Positions 10,013 to 23,272 of a stretch of DNA of 64,000 nucleotides are shown here, piece by piece. The notes beneath the pieces are model-generated. The model worked only from the letters and a program-made list of their open reading frames with translations, was not told where the DNA came from and ran no database searches. The position numbers and the translations under genes were made by a program. Positions within the stretch are counted from its first letter, which is position 1, and each line of letters opens with the position of its first letter. The stretch is taken from contig NC_045145.1 in NCBI RefSeq assembly GCF_008831285.2, positions 16,118,802 through 16,182,801 of the forward strand. Reading direction: 5' to 3'. Origin of the DNA: Nymphaea colorata (lineage: Eukaryota > Streptophyta > Magnoliopsida > Nymphaeales > Nymphaeaceae).

Positions 10013-12630
10013 TGGTATGTGGTGTCTTTCTCTTCTTTGTACCTGATTCTTCTTACCGGAACTTCATAATATGGGTAGGAACAGAATGGAGTGAACTTGC
10101 CCGTACATAGAGCGGCTTCATGAAACTTGGAGATTGTACATGTTCATGTGAAAATCTGGGTTTACATTGCGATCTTTTACCTGAATGTGGAACAAACTCC
10201 GCACGCAGCAGTGGGAACCTGATATATGCTGATCATCTGATTCTGAGGCATTTGTGTATTTCTTGAATTATGAAAATCTCGGGAAGAGATTGGTGTTTTT
10301 TAGAAACTGTTGCTATCTGCTACTATGAGAGTTTACTAGTTTTTCTGTTGTTTTCTTTCTGAATGAATGTTGGGGTTAGGCAGACAATGCACTGGAACTC
10401 CTCTGCATAATATGCATATAAATTTTCCTTATTAACGCACGGAAGTCACAACCAGGCCGAGACGAAGTGCGTTAAATCGGGTGGCTCCTCCGGACCTTCC
10501 TGCTGTGGAGGTAAGGATCCGTTTTGGCTTATGCTGAAGGTGGGTGCTCATGGTGTTTGAATATACGGCGCCTGCGTAATGTTTATGGTCATGGATATAG
10601 CTTCCACACGTTTCTCCAGTTAACTTAGTAGCCATGACCGAGGATTAAGCCACAACTGCAAATTCATCCACAATCACCTGTTGCATTAAAAATTGAAAAA
10701 TAAGAATACCTAATTTGATTTTGAAATATATATCAATCTTATGAATTATGATTTTTTATGAGGAGCGACAAACTTTATGTGAAAGATCAGGTGCCATAAC
10801 TCTTCATTAAGGTTTTCAATTTACGTTTAGATTTAAAGAACTTTTTAGTGGGTAAACCATTTTCTGAGCTGCATCTAAAAAGATAAAATGAACTTGTGAA
10901 TTTTCAGATTATGCCGTCCAGCAACCGCATTATTTGCTAATTTTTAAGTTGGTTTTGCAAGAACCAGACGGCATATATGAATGTAAAACGCGTAAAAAAA
11001 AAAGATGAAAAAAATCAGATTTTTTCGTTCTTCATCAATTGTACAAAGCCAGCAAAACTAACGCCGTTCAGCTTAAAACCCCTATTATAAATTCTTTATA
11101 CATCAAACATTTATGATTTATTTTGAATCTTAAAGACATTTCCTGTTCATCCATACAGCTTAGTTTATGAATGACAATTTACAATTTATGAAAATGGCTT
11201 GACAACTACATAAATGTAGATGGTGTACTTAAGGGATTCTTAGGCAGTAAGGACATTTTGTCTCATAAATCTTTAGTCAGTGTCTCTTAAGTTTGTCCCA
11301 AAGATTGTGGTAGGTTCAGCACACTGGAACTAGATAACCCTTGATGATTGTTTGGCAACAGGAACTGATCTACGGACAGTTTGGCAAGAGCGTTCATGTA
11401 CAGCCGCCCTTTTAAAACCTAAAATTTGGAGTTCTATTTATGAAAATCAAGCTAAAAATGGTGAGAATTGCTGGACAGCCAAATAAATATAAAAGGCAAC
11501 CTCTCAGAATTCAAATTTCGTGCTCTGAAATATCCCATTTTCGTTTTCACTTATAGCTCCGGCTATTTCAAGGTCACGGAAAGGAAAGACTTTTGATGAG
11601 AAATGTGGGCAGAGACTGGATGGTTATCCTTCACCACAGTACTTATTGACTCACAATAATCACCAAGGAAACAACGCATTCCTCTTCATTCTTGATCAAC
11701 ATTCATGCCAACAACAAATTTGTCGCTCAACAGTCAACACATAATGAAAGGGATGCAAGATTCAGACCTTTTCCTTTTCCTCATCGCACCACGGAGAAGG
11801 AGATCCCCCTCGTCTTGGTCGTTGAGTTTCAGAGGAGAACGCCCTTTTTGATTCACAAATCCAGGAGAAACACACTGCTTTCCTGGCAAAATTTCCAAGA
11901 TTTAATGGAAGAACAGCACACAGAGGCGATGTGTGTGAACAAAAAGAGTCGGTGCCGAAGAAGCTGGAAATGAAGGTTTAAACCCCCATCAAGGCTGAGG
12001 TTGGGTTTACTTAACCATGGTCAAGGAAGCAGGTGTTAGGTGGTGTGTAGGCGTGCAAGCAAGAGACGATCGCATGAGTCCATCAAAGATATACTGTCCT
12101 CGATTTTCCAAACAACTACCAAACTTTTTCATGATTTCCTTGTGGGCGCCAAAATTTCTTTGAATTTAAGAACATAACCAAAACAATTTAATTGATATTT
12201 AATTTAAAGTTTTTGTTTTTTTTCTTCAGAAGGTGCGTGGAGTAAACTTCTGATACAACCATCAATTAAAGTGTTTTTACGAACAAAAGACTAACAACTG
12301 TTAAAAATCTAAGTAACTATCAAACTTTCACTAGTCTTTGGCTATACTACTCGCAAAACATTGGTTTCTGGAAAAGGTGGGGATGAGTTTCTGGAAATTT
12401 GCATAAAGGGGACGGATAATTCCGCAGATATTTAAAAAGAAAGTAAAAACTCTGGTGGAATATATTAATTACGAGCGAAGTTTGGTAGCATTTGTCAATC
12501 GAGAGAGCGCGAGGAGGAATCGGTTTTTACCCTTCCTCACGCTTGCTGTGGATAGATCGCAAAGACCAGAGAGAGAAGCTCGGAAGCAGAAAAGAAGGGC
12601 GGAGAGAGAGAGAGGGGTTGTTGGTCGGAG
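10013..12630. other. Spacer between the two RAD23 genes
   Basis: About the first 400 bp match the region after the second RAD23 gene in patches (3' UTR and flank), so they belong to the duplicated unit. At 10635-10432 the minus strand has a 67-codon ORF of unknown origin that partly resembles the antisense ORF at 21461-21679. The rest is AT-rich with no recognised gene. GA-rich sequence at about 12601-12613 lies just before the second start codon, as it does in copy 1. Confidence 0.4.
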
Positions 12631-15600
12631 ATGAAGCTGTTCGTGAAGACGTTGAAGGGGAACCACTTCGAGGTCGATGTGGAACCCTCCGATACGGTTC
12701 CTCTCTATCTCTCTCTTTCTGTTTCTTTTTCTCTGCTTATATGGTTCAATTGTTGTTGATCCTTAGAATTAGGGTATCGTTGCAAGCTTAGGTTACCGAG
12801 ACGATTTTGGTCCGGATCTGCTCTAAGTGAATTTTGATCAGTATCACTCGTCTTCCTCTTTCGATTCACCGCAAGAGTTTCATGAAATCTTCTCCTTCTG
12901 TGTGCATTCTTTACGTCACGATGTATACGCCGCGTCAAGTTTTTTCTAATATTATGTGGTGCATTTTCATGCGTTGGCCTTGAATTCCTCAAGGGGATTG
13001 CTGTAAATTGTTCGGTTTTTAACCCGCTATTCATGGATTCAGTATATGGCATGAAAATTGTCATCCGTCTGCCTCAACTGCTGCTGTTAATTTGGATTTT
13101 TTCTGCTCCGTCTAGTGCTTGTTTCTATTTTTTTGGTAATTTGGATATTTGAAACTGAGCGCACCAATCTCCAACCAACATGCCAGTGCCACTCATGCAG
13201 CAGTGTTTCCCCATTGTAGCTGAATATGGATAAGGTGTCTCCCCTCCTCGATTGTCGGCGCTGCTGAATCGCAAACGTTATAATTAAACCATATGAATTT
13301 CTGACTCTGTAGTGTCCCTGTTGTGTGCTGAACTACATTTGAGATGTGGCACTTCTGTTTAGTTTATTTCCGTAAGTGCTGTTTTGTTCGTTTCCCTTGT
13401 TGCTCACTTGTTGATTTGTTATACCTAGTACCTTGCTGTTGTTTATCTTATTTGTTCTATTTTCTATATCGTACAATATGTGAATTGTATATCTTGCTTT
13501 TTTTTTTTTCTCTTTTGCTGTTTAAAAAATCTCTCTAGGTTGCGGCCGTCAAGAAACACATAGAAACCATCCATGGTCAAGATGTTTATCCATGTGCTCA
13601 GCAACTACTCATTCACCAAGGGAAGGTTCTGAAAGATGAAACTACGTTGGCTGACAATAAAGTTGCTGAAAATAATTTCTTAGTCATAATGTTAACCAAA
13701 GTAAGTTTCTTTCCCCTTATACAACTAGAGAATTCTGGTGGCGGTTTATAAAATTGGTTGTCTTGTGGATTGTATTACTTATGATTTGACATTTGATGAG
13801 AAGACAAGCTTTTGATTTGATTTATCATGGAAACGTCATCATAAATCAATTTGATCTAAATGGCCTGGTACGGCCTCCTGTTAGGTTTCTTCTTATCATG
13901 GAAATATCTTTTGTTTGGCTTAGTTTATTTTATTCATGTTATTGTCTCCAAAACAGACAATAATTGCCATTTTCTACATTGGAAAAGGTAATCTGGTTGA
14001 GGTGTCTACGAGAGTTGTTGAGTGCCTTTGAATGAAGAAAGAACAACAAGTAAGAGATACTTCAAGCTCTTTGTATCATATGATGTGCACGTAGTTGATG
14101 CAATTTAGCTTCTCTGCAAGAAAGGCGATCTACTGCTTATGCTGAAAATTTTTTCTTTATCAAATTGGAGCCTTAATTGTGGAAGCCTTCAAAGAGCCCA
14201 TCCTCACTATGGTAAATAAAAAGATGATCGAGGTATATGCATTGCCTGTCACCTCTCTGTTTTAGTGGTGAGCTGGGCACTTAAACTGGTATTCCTTGTG
14301 CTTATCCAATATTGTAATATTTCCTGGTTATTAGTGGTTACCTGAAAGCATAGTCACATAAGTTCAGTGACATTTTTAGAATACTGCAGTAACATCACCA
14401 TTTTGAAGTCGGCCAATATATCTGCTTATTTTCAAAATATTGTAAAGCTGAAATAAGATAATTGATATTCTATATAAGTTCCCATGGAGTCATCTTCTGC
14501 CTAAAACAATGTATTATTATCCAAGTTATTTCTGATATTTTCCTGAGATTTTAGGAAAGTGCCTTTTTCGATACTTTTAAGCATATGTTTCTTTTCCTTG
14601 TATGTTTTTGAGAACCTTTCCAACTTGTTCCTTCATATTTTTGCAAAAAAAATACTACCGACCTTATTAGTGACAATCTTTTAATTATTTTACACATTTC
14701 AGGCTTCAAACAATTCCTGAGATTTTCCCCAAAAGTTCACCTTGAAAAGCAAAATCTCTAAATGAGAATGACATTGGTAACCTTGCCTGAAAGCTTGCTT
14801 TGCAACTGCCGTGTGTTCTTAACATGTATAACACTCTTTCAAAAGGCATTAGACTTATGTCTCAATTCACATGATATGTTGGATATCCTAGGTGTCCTTT
14901 TCAAGTTAAAGGATTGCACTTTTACTAGTTTACAATCTTGTTAGTATTAACAGATAATGTATACATATTTATTTTGATGGTGAGAAGCGTTTGCCCAGGG
15001 CCAGGTCATTTAATGGCTCACATCCCCTGTCAGGTGAAGCACAAATGGTATGACCACCATTCTTAGATGCCTCACCTGTGTAACAGCTGCCTTCACATAC
15101 TTTAGTTGGGTTTGATCTTAACACTTTCACTTATGCACCTTATCACTCCACCTTCTAGCCTTATGGGCTTCCTGTTGCAATTCCAACTATTGCAGTCTTT
15201 ACAAAGTTATGTGTTTTTGTGCAGCCTAAGACCTCAATGAGTGGAGCCTCGTCAACCCCAGTAATGTTTCTTTCCCTTTCTTTCACAAGTCCTCCAGTGA
15301 TTTTGCATCATTTTGGCATTTGTGAGATTTTTCATTTCCATATTACCAGTCATCTAAGACATGATGATGCTTACTTGTTTGGTCAATTCTCTTGTAGTTT
15401 TTAGATGATGAAGGTGTCTTCTGAACTTTTGTCGTATTCCTTTTTTTGCTTTGAAGTTAATGTTTTATCTATGTATTATTTCCATTTGTTTGTCTAGGCT
15501 CCAGCAAATCCTTTACCTTCTAATCCTCCAACTTTGTCAACAGCAGCTCCTCAAGCTGCTCCAGCAGTGCCACCTCCGTAAGCGCCAGTGGAATTTTCAT

Positions 15601-18600
15601 ACTTATATAAAGCTCTCTTTGGCATGTCCCTTATATTGTTTTACTCTGTCTGTTTTGTCATCATGAGCAGTGCCCCGCCTGTGGCTACTCCAACTCCAAC
15701 TGCAAGTGGAGCTCCAGCACCTACACCTGCCACACCAACGTGAGTTACTGAGCAGTTTCAATATATTACAACAATAGTATTGTTTTAGTATCTTAGCTTC
15801 CATAAGGTTGTGTTTGATAGGCTTGGGTCTCAGATGCGATGCTGATTTAAGACCCCTTTTATGTGGGACCTACAATGTAAACAAACACTGAATTTTACTG
15901 CTACGTAAAAAGGAGGATTTGAGATCCTTAGTTTATGGCCAAAAACCACAGATTTGAGGTTGGAAAGGAGGGCGTCTAACCTTAAATCTGCAGATTTGAG
16001 ATTCTCAATGATCTCAAACCACCTTTAATCTCAGAGGCTATCAAACGACCCCAAAAGATTGGATTTACCTAGGGCCTACAACTTTGATGGATCCAAAACT
16101 GTTTCCTGAAGGTAGTTCAAATAAGAAAATGTCCTTTATAGTTTATAGTGGTTGTTTGTTTACAACTGCCTAACTTTTATTTGAATTTTGTTTCTGCATG
16201 GCATTCATGGTTAAAAATGGTGGATGGTTTTTAAGTAAAATTTGGAATTGATTGTCCAAGATTGGAATCTGACCTAGTTTACAAATTGGTTTATGCATTT
16301 TAAACAACTAACGAGATGAGGTAAGTCACGTCCAAAAGATTCTGTTGTCACTAATTTATGGGATGATTATATCTGGAAAGTGGGTATCTATGTAACCTTC
16401 CACACATTAAACCTTAGGTTATCCCTAACCTAAGGTAAGTGACTGTTTATTTATAACTGCCTACCTTTTATTTGAAAATTTTATTTCTGCATGGCATTCT
16501 TGGAGAAAAGAAGCAGATTATTCGTTTTTAGTAAATTCCAGAGCTTTTTATCCAATAGTCTGACCTTGTTTACAAAGAGGCTTATGCATTTTAAGCAATT
16601 AACGTGATAAGGTATTGCTATATTTTGGTGTAGTTTAGGAATGTTAGATGTTTGTTCCTACTTTATTTCTTTTCTTAGTCATGTGCAAAAATTACTATGG
16701 TTGCTGACCTATGGAATGATCATATGTGGTTAGCCATTAACATTAGGTTAACTGTACACTATATTTGCTCTTCAGTGGGCAAGTAATTAGGAAACTGGCC
16801 ACCTGGAGAAAGTTTCATAATTTTGTCTATGCAAGAGCATGAATTAGAGGGGATTGGAAATAAAGGAAAGCTTTCTGAATCTAATTTTGTTTGTAAAATT
16901 CTTGTTTTGGTTAGAAATCCTGGATTCGTTTGGTTCATCCTAAGTCACCCAGACTCTTCTATTTTACTGCCGCACCCGAGTCGCATCGACTCGGGTGCAC
17001 ACCGGACATGGGTGTGGCTTCGACTCACACCCGAGCCCAGTTAGAATGTCATATTACTAAATTACTTATATAATATATGTTGTTCTGATATTTTCCTATG
17101 TAATACAATTATTCAAGGATGTTATATACATTAATAACTAAATTGTAATAATAATATATGCATGCTTATTGTGTTATATATATAATAAATTAAAAATAAT
17201 AATAATAATAAGATACCCTCGCCGCACTGCCGCACCTAAATTTTTTGAGATGTGCCGCTCCGGCACCGGCACCCCGCACTCAGGTGACATAGAGTTCATT
17301 GCTTCATCCATTTCCATTTCAAGGCAGTTAATGGTGCTTTAAGCCCAAGATATTCTCACAGTGTGGGAATATGAAAAGGTTGGAGGTTTATGAAGATTGA
17401 AGAGTATAAGCCGGGTGGTTTTGATCAAGGACTAGTTGAGTTCATAAGGTTTTAGTGTCAAATGTGGAACCTCCATGACTGGGACATATCTTACAAAGAA
17501 TTAGTAAAGACTAGGTTGGTTTAATTAAGCTTTGGTCGGGTTCACAAAGTTTATGTCATGGAATGGTTACATCTGACTCTGTTCATGTCACTCCTCCATT
17601 CTTTGAGTTCTGAATGGAGATTACCTTGTTACCTGTTTCAAATAAACTTTATTTGGTATCAACCAAATATGAAATCAAGGTGATCAACCATAAATACACT
17701 ATCAATACTAAGCTTGAATAATCAGATCTGGGACGGTTAATTTTTCTGGACCATCTTGCACCATAGAAAGGTTAAGCAATGTAGCTGTATGTCAAAATAT
17801 GTCTAACGTGTTTGCGTTGGTTGTAAGTGGGTATACGAAATTACTTTTTTGCCCTTCTCAAGGCATGTGTGCCTATTTCATTTGTAATTGGTTGGGGCCT
17901 GATTTATAATATGGTCTGTCAAACACATACAGACTGTCTTCGTGTTATTAAGCCCTTTATCATTCATGAAATCAAGTATCTGTTGAGGTCAAGATTCATC
18001 TGCCTTGTCGGGTTTGCTATGATTTCTGTAACAATCTAAAAAATTCTTTTGCTGCCTCTGTACAATCACTTTAGGACTTGCCAAACTGCTTCTTCTCACA
18101 ATGCATGTTTAAACTTTAAAGATCCCTGTAGGCCAATATTCCTACTTAATGTTCTTAATTTTTCAGTCCTAATGTGGATGCCTATGGACAAGCTGCATCA
18201 AATCTTGTTGCTGGGAGTAACTTGGAACAAGTTGTTCAGCAGATTCTTGACATGGGTGGAGGAAGTTGGGACAGAGAAACAGTTGTGCGTGCTCTACGAG
18301 CTGCTTATAATAATCCTGAGAGGGCTGTCGAGTACTTGTATTCGGTAAGTGATTGCGTGTTAGGTTCACTCTGACAGCTGCAGTGTTTTTTCCAGCTTAT
18401 TGGTAGAATGGTGGTTTCCAATTTGCAATGATTTGGCTCCCTGAAAAGCAGTTCTAAAAGTTAATTGGTCTCCTCCATGTCATGTTGTTTTGTTAAAAAG
18501 TTAACGTAAGAAGGCAAACTACTAGATCGTAAACAGACCATGTAAGTGCTTCAAGCAATCAAGTGCAGTGTTTTCAGAAGTAAATAGAAATTGCAACTAT

Positions 18601-21327
18601 ATATCTTATGTGCAGGTGAAATTAGGCCGTATCTACTGCCATGCTGATGGACTGAAGAGCATAGCAAAAACATTTGATAGAGCCATATTTTCACTTGGTA
18701 ATTTTGTGAGATGATACTTTACATGTATATATGGAACCTAAGTCATGCCTTAGGGATTGACAATACTGAATTATTGGTGGACCGAGTGACTTTAGTGAAA
18801 GCTGTTCTGTATGCTTCTTGTTTCCTTCACTCACTAACTTGATTCATTTATTATTAACTAACAAATCTGGGGTTCTGGTCTAGGTGGTGTTATTTCGGTA
18901 GTCCCTGCATATAAATATTTGTGGATTTATAACTCGTAAAGTGAATCTTAGAAAAGTCAAAAAAAGGGAAAATGATGGGCTGGATTACCTAGTTTCATCC
19001 TACATACTGGTCAAAATTGTATTGCTCGGTCCATGCTGCACAAATTTTGTTGCACCTGATTATGTCGTAGCTGCATCTGGATTTAATTGAATCTCAATTC
19101 ATGATACTTCTGGTCCATTGACTGATTAATCATTGTTCTCATGGTTGTGTTAGGTTCCCTTGCATTTTATGATATTTATCCCAATGATGAAGTAGTTTTT
19201 TTTTGGTATTCTGTGTAAGGATGTCTTCTGTTTGTGTAAGCCTATATGGATGTGGATTTTTATGTGATTGGAGCTACTTTTTGCGCAGGATCTCTTACTG
19301 CTTGCTTTCCTGCTTGTATTGTCATATGTATGTTACAATGAAGATGGCTTGAAACATCTTGACAGCTGATAGGGGTTATTATATCAGGCTCCAGCAAGAA
19401 CCTGTATTTTTTTTTTTTTTACTTTCCATTTTTAATCTATTGTTATAAAATGATATTCTGAAAAAGACCCAATTAGTAGTCTGCTCATATAGTTCTTTTT
19501 ATTCCAAATTCTGTATTGTCTAAATGCTGCATGCCAACAAAATTAAAGAGTTCATCTTTCCCGTCATGGTCAGATACATAATATATTTGTGTAGTAAGCA
19601 ATATTTTCTGATAACTAGGTCTAATATCAATTTCTATTACTATATTTTTCGTTTGCTCTCTCTTGAGTGCAGAAGCTTGGTTTGCGTGGATTTTATGCTT
19701 GTTGACTTGTTTTTCCATTTCAGGGTATTCCTGAGCAAGCAGAACCACCTGCATCTGTTGCTCGAGCTCCTGCAGCAGGGCAAGATGCAAATCCTTCTGT
19801 TCCTGCACCTCAACCAGCTCAACCAACTGTTCCTTCCAGTGGACCAAATGCAAATCCTTTAGATCTTTTCCCTCAGGTAATAACTTGGTGTCTCTGGATT
19901 TTCAAGCCTGGCTGTTTCTGTAAGTTATGTTGATTTTGGGTTTCTTTTTTTTTCCCCCTTGTCTTCTCATGCAAAATAGGGTCTTCCAAGCATGGGCTCC
20001 AATGCTGGGGGTGGTAGTTTAGACTTTCTAAGGAACAGTCAGCAGGTACCTTTTGTGGTTGAATGTAAAACTTCTTCACGAGGCATCGTCAATAATTTAT
20101 CTTACTGTTATGAGCTTGTATTCAAACATTTACAGTTTCGAGCTTTGAGGACCATGGTGCAAGCAAACCCCCAGATTTTGCAGGTCTTTAGTTCCCTTCC
20201 AGTTTGTTGATTTCTTTTTTCTTTGCATTAGGATGTTACAGTCCATTTTGATGTTTTGCTTTTCTAATTGTCCTGTGCTGTTTGATAGCCAATGCTTCAA
20301 GAGTTAGGCAGACAAAATCCTCAACTCATGAGGCTCATTCAAGAACATCAAACTGACTTTCTTCGTCTTATAAACGAACCTGTGGAAGGGGCGGAAGGGT
20401 GAGAGACCTGGTACTCCTGCACTCACTTTCCATTGTGGTTGATCAGATTTTCTGATTGTTTATAGCTGTGGAGCAGGGATCTGCTTGCGCAACTGGCCGC
20501 AAACATGCCCCAAGCTGTGCAAGTTACACCAGAAGAGCGTGAAGCCATTGAACGTGTAAGTTTGCTGCTTGATCTTTCTGGGTTATGGGTTTCACTGATT
20601 TGATAAAATGCACATCCTTTTACATTTAAATAGGTCACATTAAATTTTAGAAATTCTTCATTAAACGTTAACAGCTAATGGGCCATTCCATGACAGATGA
20701 CACCCAAAATCAGGTTTAAGACCTGGTTTCGTATCTATTTGGCTGGGGTTTTCTCTGAAAAAGTTTAGTGGGAGGGGGTCCCCTCCTCCACTTCGTTACC
20801 AGTGGGAGGAAGTTCATTTGCTACTTGTCATTTCCAATGGGGTGCTGACTGAAATTGGCTGAAGTGGGTGATCGGAAAGTAGTGCCATATACATTTTCTT
20901 TTGTTTTAATTTTTAATTTTTTAATTTTTTTTGGCCAAACACGGTTTTGGCATCCAAACAAACTTAAAACCAGGTTTTTTGTCGAGCCTCGCTTGCAAAG
21001 GACTTGGTTTATGGGCAAAGCCTGGTTTCCTTGTAACTAGGTTTTGCTTTCTTGTCATCCAGACAATGCTTGATTTGTCAGTCCTATGTTCCTCAACATC
21101 TTTAGGAAGTTGTCCTGTCAGTGTGTGAATCTTAAAGCTTCGATATTTCGGTGGATCTCCTTGTGTATGGTCTGTGCTTTTCACTCTCTGGCTCATATGT
21201 TACTTTGCAGCTGGAGGCTATGGGTTTCGATAGAGCAATCGTGCTGGAAGTGTTTTTCGCGTGCAACAAGAATGAGCAACTGGCAGCGAATTACCTTTTG
21301 GATCACTATAATGAGTTTGAAGAGTGA
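12631..21327 (+). CDS. RAD23: Ubiquitin receptor RAD23, tandem copy 2 (12 exons, 387 aa)
   Basis: Paralogue of the upstream RAD23 gene with the same role as a proteasome shuttle. Exons: 12631-12696, 13539-13700, 15225-15260, 15498-15577, 15671-15739, 18167-18344, 19724-19876, 19980-20045, 20136-20183, 20289-20398, 20477-20555, 21211-21327. Every exon has the same length and phase as in copy 1 except exon 5 (69 nt against 159), which lacks the Ala-Pro expansion. Domains: UBL (about 1-76), short Pro-rich linker, UBA1 ([20 protein letters not shown], about 140-185), XPC-binding region ([21 protein letters not shown]) and C-terminal UBA2 ([18 protein letters not shown]...). All domain-defining residues are kept, so both copies look functional. 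Introns 5 and 6 are longer than in copy 1 (about 2.4 and 1.4 kb); intron 5 contains two candidate small transposons. Confidence 0.95.
15806..16050. mobile_element. Candidate MITE, copy 2, in RAD23-2 intron 5
   Basis: It starts GGTTGTGTTTGATAG and ends CTATCAAACGACC, giving imperfect inverted termini of about 15 bp. The interior is rich in ATTTGAG/CTCAAAT-like and CTCAGA motifs and has no ORF. Start sequence, length (245 against 242 bp) and composition resemble the element at 2928. The flanks (ATAA and CCAA) do not give a clean target duplication. It lies in an intron of copy 2 and is absent from the much shorter intron 5 of copy 1. Confidence 0.5.
16943..17289. mobile_element. Candidate non-autonomous DNA transposon in RAD23-2 intron 5
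   Basis: The ends AGTCACCC and GGTGACA are inverted repeats over about 7 bp and are flanked by TA on both sides. Next to each end lie GC-rich CCGCACCCGAGT-like sequences in otherwise AT-rich DNA. A perfect 12-bp stem with a 3-base loop sits at 16972-16998 (GCACCCGAGTCG, loop CAT). The centre is very AT-rich with no ORF. I infer a small inverted-repeat element; the superfamily is not identified. Confidence 0.45.
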
Positions 21328-21460
21328 AAACATGTGGGTCTTCTGTTCGTTTTATTTGATTCTTCGCAGAGGAACTTCCTTTGTAATGTGGATAAGAACC
21401 GAGTGGAGTGAACTTTCTCGTACATGTAGTGGCTTCATGAACTTTGGAGATTGTACATAT

Positions 21461-21785
21461 TCATGTTAATTTGTGCATGGCATTAGATCTTTTGCCTGAA
21501 GTGTGCAACTGGCCATGCAGCAGTGGCCGCCTGATGCGACGATCATCTGGCTCTTGAGGCATGAGTTGCGGGTAGGGCTGTAAGCGTCCGTCGCCTGCGA
21601 ATGCAGTCCCATGAGCATATTCCCTCAGTGGCATGTTTCGTTCTTGTAACCTGCAGCAACGGGTAGAATCTACCCACAAAGAGCACCTCCTGTGGGAAAC
21701 CGGTTCCCTGAGAGGGAGGAGGCATGTGATGGCTGTGTGTTTGATCGGCGGGATATCCTTCCCCTATCAAACATACAGGAGACAT
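21461..21785 (-). pseudogene. Unrecognised antisense coding-like fragment after RAD23-2
   Basis: The minus strand from 21785 reads an open frame ending ...FVGRFYPLLQ near 21655. Then, one frame over, 21679-21461 reads ...REYAHGTAFAGDGRLQPYPQ... to a stop. The composition (Pro, Arg, Gln) looks more protein-like than the surroundings, but I do not recognise the family. A weakly similar antisense segment exists after RAD23-1 (10635-10432). It may be a relic of a convergent gene duplicated together with RAD23, or chance openness in duplicated 3' flank. Confidence 0.2.
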
Positions 21786-23272
21786 CCGTGAATGTCTATC
21801 CCCGCCTCAAATCCCATTTCTTGAAGATCATCCAGTGCTTTTCAGGATTTTTCACCATAGGGAGTCCTAATAAGTATCCTGAAAATTTTCGTTCAGAGAA
21901 AGGGTGCCGGAAGCATAACTGTACGGGCATCGGATGCCACCCGAAGGGAGGGACTTGTCTTAGTTAACTTGCCTGTTTTCTTGAAGGGGTCACCCATTAT
22001 GGGATGTCTCATAGGAACGTTGTGTTCTTCGAAGTTAGAACACATGTTTATGGAACACGTGTTCTAGTAACAGCATTTTGTTGCTTTGAGAAATGTGACG
22101 TAAATATTAATGCTTATAAATTTGAGAAGAAGACATAAGACATGTTCACACCATATTCATTAGAATAACATAACGCCTTCGGAACAATTAAGAACACTAT
22201 TCCGTTCTAGCAAGTGCATTTGGTTTGGATTGTTGTCTCGTCTCCGCGACAGATTTTACCATAAATTTCGCTGGCACCTAAATGCACGTTCTATAGCTGG
22301 AAAAAAGTGCTGGATTCTTAGACAATCATCAGTGTTAACACCGATAGGCCTATGACAAATTAAGTGTGATCCAAAGATGACGCCGAAAGTTTTGGTAATA
22401 AGGCTAAACGGACGCAGATTCATTAGTTCTCTCCTTATATGGGATAGGGTAGGCTTCTGCTTAAATTTTGAGGAAGTACCCAGACTGAAGGTTTCACTTT
22501 TCTGCATTCAAATTAAGTATGATTATGGATCTGATCGACCAAGGTATGGTCAGTCGGGTGTACCAGTCAGTAACGCCTGCATCTGATCTGAAACGCGCTT
22601 ACAAAGAACAATCCTCAATATAAGAAAAATCCTCGAAGTGTCAAAGAAGAATCCAAATCTGCTTCAAGAAGCAGAGTATAGTTGGTTGGGTTATAGGGGC
22701 ATGCAATGCGACACTTATCTTGTTACGTGGCTTCTATGTCTCTGCGCCTTAAGTGGTGAAACACAATATCTAAGTTAAAAGGTGCATCACTGCTGTCGCC
22801 TGCTATCATCGCTTGAAGCCTCTTTGCTGAATGATGGTTTACTAGTCTCTTGCTCACGGAAGAATAATCCAAATCCGAATTTGAACATGAATATCTGAAT
22901 CCAACCTTATGTTAACGCCTTCCATCGTCACAAACTTGGGTCCTGGAAAAATATCCACCAGGAAAACCACCTAAAAAAATCGAAATGTCGTCACATTTAT
23001 AGGCGAACAAGTTACAGAATAGAACAACTAAAACGGGTAATGGGTATGTTCAAGCTTGCTTATGTATATTTGACGTCTATTTAACCTTTTATATGAGCAA
23101 AACCCCTTCAAGGCAAAAACTTCCCTTTTTTTTTTCCCCACGATTTTGGCTTTGTAGAATTTAGCGCGATATTTTGAGAAATGACGAAGACGATGTCCAA
23201 CTCCCGGGGCTTTTCCCGGCAATTTCTTGAGAAGCACGCACGAGGAAGAGGAAGAAAGCAAAGGGGGAGAGG
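21786..23272. other. Spacer between RAD23-2 and the TMEM230 gene
   Basis: No gene was recognised. There is an AGAACA/TGTTCT-rich stretch at about 22010-22210 of possible mobile origin. The last 200 bp should hold the promoter and leader of the TMEM230 gene; sequence becomes GC-richer from about 23200. Confidence 0.35.

Noticed and set aside
22010-22210. AGAACA/TGTTCT-rich stretch, compared with similar sequence at about 39715-39892
   Set aside because: The ATTTGATAAG and CTTATCAAAC ends around 39725-39890 hint at a MITE, but borders and target duplications could not be fixed and the resemblance between the two places is weak.
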